From Oscillospiraceae bacterium (lineage in GTDB: Bacteria; Bacillota; Clostridia; Oscillospirales; Oscillospiraceae): 50,478 nucleotides of DNA. Positions within the stretch are counted from its first letter, which is position 1, and each line of letters opens with the position of its first letter. The notes under the pieces were generated by a model, which was given only the letters and a program-made list of their open reading frames with translations, was not told where the DNA came from and did not search any database. Below are positions 46,501 through 50,478 of this stretch, piece by piece. The position numbers and the translations under genes were made by a program. The stretch spans positions 1-50,478 of the forward strand of contig WRBE01000015.1 of NCBI GenBank assembly GCA_009779845.1, in the 5' to 3' direction.

Positions 46501-48572
46501 CGGTAGGGAATACAACAAGAACTTTCACAGTGCGACCGAGGGCCGGGCTTGCAGCGGGGACACATACAGCAACAGTGACTGTATCTGGAGCAAGCGTTGT
46601 AGCGCAGTCATTTACGGTGAGTTTTACGGTAATGCCTAGCCTATGGGACACACTCCGAGATGCCATCAATGCGGCACCGGCGAATGTTCCAACTACAATC
46701 CAAATTTCAGGTGACATCCAAGCCACTGGTAGCGGAATTACAATTCCAGCAAATCGAAACATCACCCTTGTGAGTTCCAATGCAACTAGACGCACATTAA
46801 CACAGACGATCGCCAATAGCCGCCATTTCACAATTAGCAATGGTGCAAGTTTGACATTGGGGAACAATATCACTTTGAGTGGTGGCACATCTCCGGGCGG
46901 TATAACTAATCGCGGCGGTGTACTAGTTAATGGTACGTTCAATATGCAGGCGGGTTCCATCATTCAAAATAACCGGGCAGCCACTGGCGGTGGTGTGGGT
47001 GTTTCCGCTACGGGTGTGTTCAATATGTCCGGCGGTATTATTGAAGGCAATGTAGCGGGTAGTGCAGGCGATGGTGTGCATCTTGCGGAGGCTGCAATCT
47101 TCTCTATGTCAGGTAGTAGTCAGATTCGGAATAATGGCACACGAAACCAGAATTTGGTGCGTGCAGTTAGTTCGGTCGCCGGACTGCAACGGGGTCTTAG
47201 CTCAGCCCCCACCCTCACAGCAAATAACCCACAAAAGACATTGATCATCTCAAGTAATATTACGTTACCAAACGCAGCACATACAGTCCAAAATCATGCA
47301 AATGTACTGTTACAAGGTGACTCATGGTATGCTTTTAGGGTATTGACACAGACGAACAACCAACGACACTTCACTGTATCTTCTGGTGGCACATTAACAC
47401 TGGGACAAAATATCACGTTAAGCGGTGGAGCATCTCCCGGTGGCACAACTAATCGTGGTGGTGTATTGGTCAATGGGCGATTCAATATGCAAGGGAATGC
47501 TGCCATCCTAAATAACCGTGCGGCCAATGGTGGCGGCGTAGATGTTGGTGCCAATGGCGTGTTTACTATGTCTGGTGGCACAATCCAAGGTAACACCGCT
47601 ACAACGAACGGCGGCGGTATACGTGTCTCGGCAACGGCGGCAAATGCACTCACGATAACGGGCGGTACTTTGCAAAACAACCATACAACAGGCGATGGCG
47701 GTGCAATTTTTGCAGGTGCATCTACTTTGACGGTAAACCCCTTGCCTGCAAATTCTTTGCCGATGCTAAACATCCATAATGGTGTGATTTTCTCCGATAA
47801 TGTAGCGAGCCGAGGTGCGTTCATGCCGCCATCGAATGCAAGTGCGGCAACAAGAATCTTGGCAACATCATCGAGCGTACCTAATGCAAACCATCCGCTC
47901 AATAACATGGATATCAACTACAGAAGTGGAGCTCCTGTTACCGTCAACAATATCGGCCTTACACCTACCAGCAACCACACATTCCCAGTGGCAACAGCGG
48001 GCTATGGTGTACAAACGGCTCACACCAGAACAGTGAACAACACGGGTATTCAGCCGACAGGTCAGCTTACGGTTACATTATCGGGTGCAAATCCGGGTAG
48101 CTTCCAGTTGAACAATCTAGCCGCAAATGTAAACAGCACAACGATTCCAAGCATAGCGGTAAACGGAAGCACCAGTTTCACAGTGCGACCAACAACCGGA
48201 CTTTCGCCTGGGACATATACAGCGACAGTCACAGTGTCCGGCGCAAGTGTGGCACCACGGTCGTTTACTGTGAGTTTTACGGTTGCTGTACATCCGTCTA
48301 ACCTGATATCTGTTTTAGTGCTGAATGAGTGCTTCTGGACTGGGGACACCGTTCCGGCAGCTAATGTGTCTGTGCAGTTGTGGGGAGGAGGACAGACATT
48401 TACAAGGTCAACTTGCTTGGATGGAACAGTCGATTTCCCTCGTATACCAAACTATTCCGTCTGGGTTCTTGATGCTCAAGAACACGTTAAACTGTTCTAT
48501 GATGGTGATACATTGGTTATCATCGTTCGACTTGACCGACCATATTGGAGAAGTGGAGAGATGCCGAGTTGA
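43533..48572 (+). CDS. Giant secreted subtilisin-like protease with SLH, beta-sandwich and beta-helix modules
   Basis: A 1679-residue protein. A signal peptide (1-28) and pro-region (to about 210) lead to an S8 peptidase, about 215-500, with Asp251 (GVIDTGING), His287 (GHGTHVAG) and Ser445 (GTSMAAPYV). A beta-sandwich repeat follows (508-610), then three SLH repeats (614-795), two more sandwich repeats (806-921, 927-1035; each has HTFP near its start and SFTVSFTV at its end), a right-handed beta-helix region (1038-1465) with two long units rich in GGG and FNM.GG motifs, a fourth sandwich repeat (1470-1585) and a C-terminal domain. All catalytic residues are present. It is probably wall-anchored and displays protease and adhesin parts. 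AAAGGAGA precedes the ATG. Confidence 0.9.
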   Translation: MLREMKKVFCFVLVCVMLLVSVSGVAFSVGRDNPDTELSPVMIGDINFMMPDEQIFSTATLDDDFRDDSVIVILTTEASRNNRDFTARDFRDIGAAKVEDLNRLSVNEYSYVEPVWTAQDNMETMAHRDMANRNITEGQISSATYEAIRYYETVRIVAEENTLVNVDKFRRILLITLTEPGKENVLRAISILEQREDVRHAGPNYTGGKALFSTTPNDPRLGEQWAIDKIDLPRAWDITTGCSSIIVGVIDTGINGSHEDLRNRVNAQLSRDFSGANTNGLVDSNGHGTHVAGIIGAEGNNGIGIAGANWDVQLVSLRALEASVWGPLGRAPVVMAVNHARVNNIPILNASLEIGTNDTENQAIRDAVAVYSGLFIQAAGNGWSNTNNNPKFFGFPNVIVVGSTDINDNRSNFSDVGSTSTHIFAPGTNILSTHRDGYIAMDGTSMAAPYVAGVAALAMSANPDLSPQQKRAIILSTVDTFPALEDISCTGGRLNAYRAVRFALDFPFTLTPSGRHTFPAANVGYGAQTPHSVTVFNTGNRPTGNLTVALSGTNASSFTLNRTSIPSLAIGATQNFTVVPRTGLASGIHRTTVTVSDGNRLTQSFQVGFNVLPTFIDVPPSHWAHGYISLVAGDGIMLGTGYGNFSPNININRASFAVLLGRMHEVIRGDTIPRNISHNFTDLTRDWYRNYVAWASARGIIEGVGNNRFDPYGNITREQLATMLFRYETYRNARSPSGSNDLNRFTDRHNISDWATDAMAWAVGSDIITGTTPTTLAPLLPVMRSETATMIHRYMRSIQSLHALGGSANISLSPANNHTFPAATVGYGTQSTHTRTVINAGNRATDHLTVTLSGANQASFQLNNVAAGIHSVTVDSLSVGGRGTFTVRPRTGLTAGTHTATVTVSGVNVATQSFTVSFTVNAPAATFGISLNPANNHTFPTATIPYTAPAARSIAVSNTGNQPTGNLTVALSGTHTNSFTLNTTSLASIPVGNTTRTFTVRPRAGLAAGTHTATVTVSGASVVAQSFTVSFTVMPSLWDTLRDAINAAPANVPTTIQISGDIQATGSGITIPANRNITLVSSNATRRTLTQTIANSRHFTISNGASLTLGNNITLSGGTSPGGITNRGGVLVNGTFNMQAGSIIQNNRAATGGGVGVSATGVFNMSGGIIEGNVAGSAGDGVHLAEAAIFSMSGSSQIRNNGTRNQNLVRAVSSVAGLQRGLSSAPTLTANNPQKTLIISSNITLPNAAHTVQNHANVLLQGDSWYAFRVLTQTNNQRHFTVSSGGTLTLGQNITLSGGASPGGTTNRGGVLVNGRFNMQGNAAILNNRAANGGGVDVGANGVFTMSGGTIQGNTATTNGGGIRVSATAANALTITGGTLQNNHTTGDGGAIFAGASTLTVNPLPANSLPMLNIHNGVIFSDNVASRGAFMPPSNASAATRILATSSSVPNANHPLNNMDINYRSGAPVTVNNIGLTPTSNHTFPVATAGYGVQTAHTRTVNNTGIQPTGQLTVTLSGANPGSFQLNNLAANVNSTTIPSIAVNGSTSFTVRPTTGLSPGTYTATVTVSGASVAPRSFTVSFTVAVHPSNLISVLVLNECFWTGDTVPAANVSVQLWGGGQTFTRSTCLDGTVDFPRIPNYSVWVLDAQEHVKLFYDGDTLVIIVRLDRPYWRSGEMPS

Positions 48573-48655
48573 TTGTGTAAGACAGGATAAGGGGTGACGG
48601 ATTGCCCTTTAGGTTAGTTAATCGTAACGGTGCTGAGGGTGCAAAACCAACAGCA

Positions 48656-48704
48656 AGCCCCATGAGGGAAAGGCGGATGTGGCCCTTCCCTTATGGGGCT
48701 TTTC
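48656..48704 (+). terminator. Terminator of the subtilase gene
   Basis: AGCCCCAT-AGGGAA pairs with TTCCCT-ATGGGGCT, followed by TTTT. Confidence 0.8.
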
Positions 48705-48810
48705 TGTATGTCAAAAATTTTTGTCAAAGCATAACTCTGCCAAAACCGGCTAAAAAGTGCGTTGGGTGAGAGAGTTAAGCAAACCGGCTGCATAACTCCA
48801 CCTGATAAAA

Positions 48811-48967
48811 GTATGAACTTTCTGTAAACACTTGGAAAAGGGTATCCGGATTTGCCTGTTTTTTCTAGTGATTAGTGAGGGGGTGGCCATTAAGGTGTGA
48901 ATTTTCTGTAAACATTCAGAAAACCACCCTAACTTTTCGCCGTTTTTTCTGGTGATTAGTGAAGGGA
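48811..48967. repeat. Two direct repeats with 84-bp period
   Basis: The first copy begins at 48811 (GTATGAACTTTCTGTAAACA) and the second at 48895 (GTGTGAATTTTCTGTAAACA); both end in GTTTTTTCT-GTGATTAGTGA (48858-48878 and 48942-48962). They stand upstream of the Rep-type relaxase gene and may be binding sites of a replication or transfer protein. Confidence 0.65.
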
Positions 48968-49175
48968 CACTCTCAATTGCACCTTGAAAATTGCACCCGT
49001 AGCCGATGGGATACCGGTAGCTCACACCTTTGCATTCGTCATCATGGCGGCAGGGTGAGCCACCGAGGGAACGCGCCAAGGTCAAACAAGGCCCAGCGTA
49101 GGAACCACATCGGGCTGAAAACGGAACATGTCCACATCTTGACCAAGGGGTAAGTCTGTCCAAAGGTCAGTTTGC
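48968..49175. other. Intergenic stretch before the oriT-like region
   Basis: I see no gene or repeat here. It links the direct repeats to the oriT-like block; short minus-strand frames are random. Confidence 0.4.
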
Positions 49176-49290
49176 CTGACCTAAGACCCGCCGTGGCGCG
49201 TGCAACGCAGAAGCGCCAACGGCGGCGGGCGGCGAAGCCGCCCGGTTCATCCCCCTGTGTCCTAATAGGGGGGATGAAAACAGGTAGATA
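49176..49290. other. oriT-like structured region of a mobilizable element
   Basis: It contains GGCGC-GCGCC, GGCGGC-GCCGCC and CCCCCT-AGGGGG inverted repeats in close order. This series before a Rep_trans relaxase gene is what oriT regions of Tn916/Tn1549-like elements look like, by memory. The nick site is not determined. Confidence 0.55.
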
Positions 49291-49381
49291 CACACTATGA
49301 CAGGGGGGAAATCATTGTACCGCAAGGGTTCCAACGAAAACAGAAAATGTAAAGTGGTTACATACAGGAAGGATGATGTGT

Positions 49382-50478
49382 ATGGTAGAAAATTGGCACA
49401 TAAGTGTAAGTGAACAACGCAAGTCTTTTGATTTGACACAAGAGACGTTTGCGGAATTGGTGGGTATTTCAAGAGTGTATCTGAACCAGATTGAGGGTGG
49501 CAAGGTGGATGTGCCGCCAAAACTACGGCTGGATATTGAGCATGAGCTTCATGTGCAAGCAGCACTCCGGCATTGTAAGCAGACAGATTGCGGGGACTGC
49601 CAGCGTATACGGTGCCCCAAGGAAGTGTTGATTGACTATGTGAGCATCCGCTTTCCTCACACGGTGAAAGATGCAGGCGGGGATGGTGACGAGCATGGGT
49701 GCATCAAAGATATTTGGGAAAGTGTACTGGGTATACAGATGAATGATGGTTATATGTTCCGGGAAGAGCGGAACTATCACAACTACACCGTCATGTATCA
49801 GATTTGGGATATTACCCTCCGGTTTTCTCCCAAATCACAATCAGGTGTATTTTTAGAAATGCGAGGTAAGGGGTGTCGGGTATTTGAGGCCATATTGCAG
49901 TCGCAAAGTCGTAGTTGGTACGATTTCTTTGATAGCTGCTTGGCGAAAGGGGGCCAAGCAACCAGACTGGATATTGCTGTGGATGATACCATCGGCCTGC
50001 TCTCCATCCCGGAGTTGATTGAGAAGCGGAAACAGGGCTTAGTGGACTTCGGGCGGGTGCAGTTGGTGGACTGCTATACATCTACGCTACCTGATAGCCT
50101 GTTGGAAGAAGCAGAAGCCGGGACTTCGGACATGGGGCATACGATGAATGTTGGCTCTCCAAAAGGCCCTATACGTTTTTGTCTGTACGAGAAATCCTAC
50201 GAACAGGCCAAGAAGCAAGGTGTACCGCTCGGCTCTATCGGGGGCGTGAAGAATCGGGTGGAGATGCGCCTGCGGGATGACCGAGCACAACAGGCCATCG
50301 GGCATCTGGCGGCATCCAGAGATATATCAGCGATTGCGTTTGGCATACTCAATGAGCGGCTTCGATTCTTCACTCCTGACCAGCGGGACTGTCCCAAGTG
50401 GCGGAGATTTGCGGGTGAGGATTGGGACAAGATAGCCCTCACCACGAAGCCGGAGGCATACACAGACGAGCGGAGTTG
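49382..50478 (+). CDS. MobT-type relaxase (HTH plus Rep_trans replication-initiation domain), cut by window end
   Basis: At least 365 residues, open to the last base. The N-terminus (about 1-60) is a helix-turn-helix: LTQETFAELVGISRVYLNQIEGGK. A Cys-rich link follows (CKQTDCGDCQRIRCP). The Rep_trans part has VSIRFPHTV, LEMRGKGCRVFE, TRLDIAVDDTIG and NRVEMRLRDDRA, as in Tn916 Orf20-like relaxases. Such proteins nick oriT and start transfer or rolling-circle replication (family knowledge). ATG 49382 has AGGAAGG in front; in-frame ATGs at 49373 and 49376 are too close to that site. The rest of the element lies beyond the window. Confidence 0.9.
   Translation, partial: MVENWHISVSEQRKSFDLTQETFAELVGISRVYLNQIEGGKVDVPPKLRLDIEHELHVQAALRHCKQTDCGDCQRIRCPKEVLIDYVSIRFPHTVKDAGGDGDEHGCIKDIWESVLGIQMNDGYMFREERNYHNYTVMYQIWDITLRFSPKSQSGVFLEMRGKGCRVFEAILQSQSRSWYDFFDSCLAKGGQATRLDIAVDDTIGLLSIPELIEKRKQGLVDFGRVQLVDCYTSTLPDSLLEEAEAGTSDMGHTMNVGSPKGPIRFCLYEKSYEQAKKQGVPLGSIGGVKNRVEMRLRDDRAQQAIGHLAASRDISAIAFGILNERLRFFTPDQRDCPKWRRFAGEDWDKIALTTKPEAYTDERS

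Noticed and set aside
46803-47700. Repeated DNA in the subtilase gene that could suggest a CRISPR or tandem array
   Set aside because: The repeats are in frame, encode beta-helix turns, and have no constant spacer length. They are protein repeats.

Overview
The window looks like a chromosomal segment of an endospore-forming clostridial Firmicute of moderate GC content, most like the Oscillospiraceae/Ruminococcaceae. The evidence is SpoVAD/SpoVAE and a YpeB-like germination protein, Asp23 next to a DAK2/FakA-like kinase, S-layer-homology (SLH) surface proteins, AGGAGG-type ribosome sites and sigma-A-type promoters. I see no rRNA, tRNA or CRISPR array. All functions are read from sequence motifs only.

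Layout. 0-0.8 kb: C-terminal remnant of a relaxase, ending in a piece of a dispersed repeat. 0.8-3.5 kb: spoVAE, spoVAD and ypeB on the minus strand, with a 160-bp inverted-repeat element between ypeB and spoVAD. 3.6-4.0 kb: MntR/DtxR-type regulator. 4.1-8.5 kb: minus-strand operon for an ascorbate-type PTS (EIIC, EIIB, EIIA) with a SIS-domain protein, a HAD phosphatase and a GntR/UTRA regulator; two matching palindromes look like its operators. 8.7-12.2 kb: HtrA-like protease, TadA and a ROK-type repressor. 12.5-16.1 kb: AT-rich accessory stretch (DUF1062 protein, a broken VOC-Sel1 fusion, a PhnB-like VOC protein, an MBL hydrolase). 16.1-20.8 kb: lipid kinase, YyaL-like thioredoxin protein, SPFH and NfeD proteins. 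20.9-26.0 kb: HicB antitoxin with a ruined HicA, an MFS transporter with an RBS-occluding leader, a NYN-domain protein, release factor 2 and a BMP-type lipoprotein. 26.2-33.1 kb: HPF, Asp23, DAK2 kinase, a small membrane protein, a MoeA-like protein and a P-type ATPase. 33.1-38.5 kb: dispersed repeat, tgt, a decaying AT-rich ATPase/partner pair inserted between tgt and yajC, yajC, a DUF3787 protein and a TraB-family membrane protein. 38.5-48.6 kb: surface-protein region with an SLH-rhodanese protein, an iron alcohol dehydrogenase, an SLH protein and a 1679-residue subtilase with SLH and beta-helix modules. 48.7 kb to the end: start of an integrative mobilizable element, with direct repeats, an oriT-like region and an HTH-Rep_trans (MobT-type) relaxase that runs off the window.

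How it fits together. The core is housekeeping and sporulation genes with several short operons. It is broken up by small non-autonomous inverted-repeat elements (2.26, 17.0, 40.1 and 41.5 kb), partial copies of one dispersed repeat (0.64, 33.1 and 41.5 kb), and accessory genes in several stages of decay. The most interesting parts are the broken ATPase/partner pair at 34.9-36.5 kb, the surface-protein region with an inverted pair of similar SLH genes, the elements that carry promoter, stop-codon or ribosome-site sequence for neighbouring genes, and the PTS operon of unknown substrate with its two matched operators.
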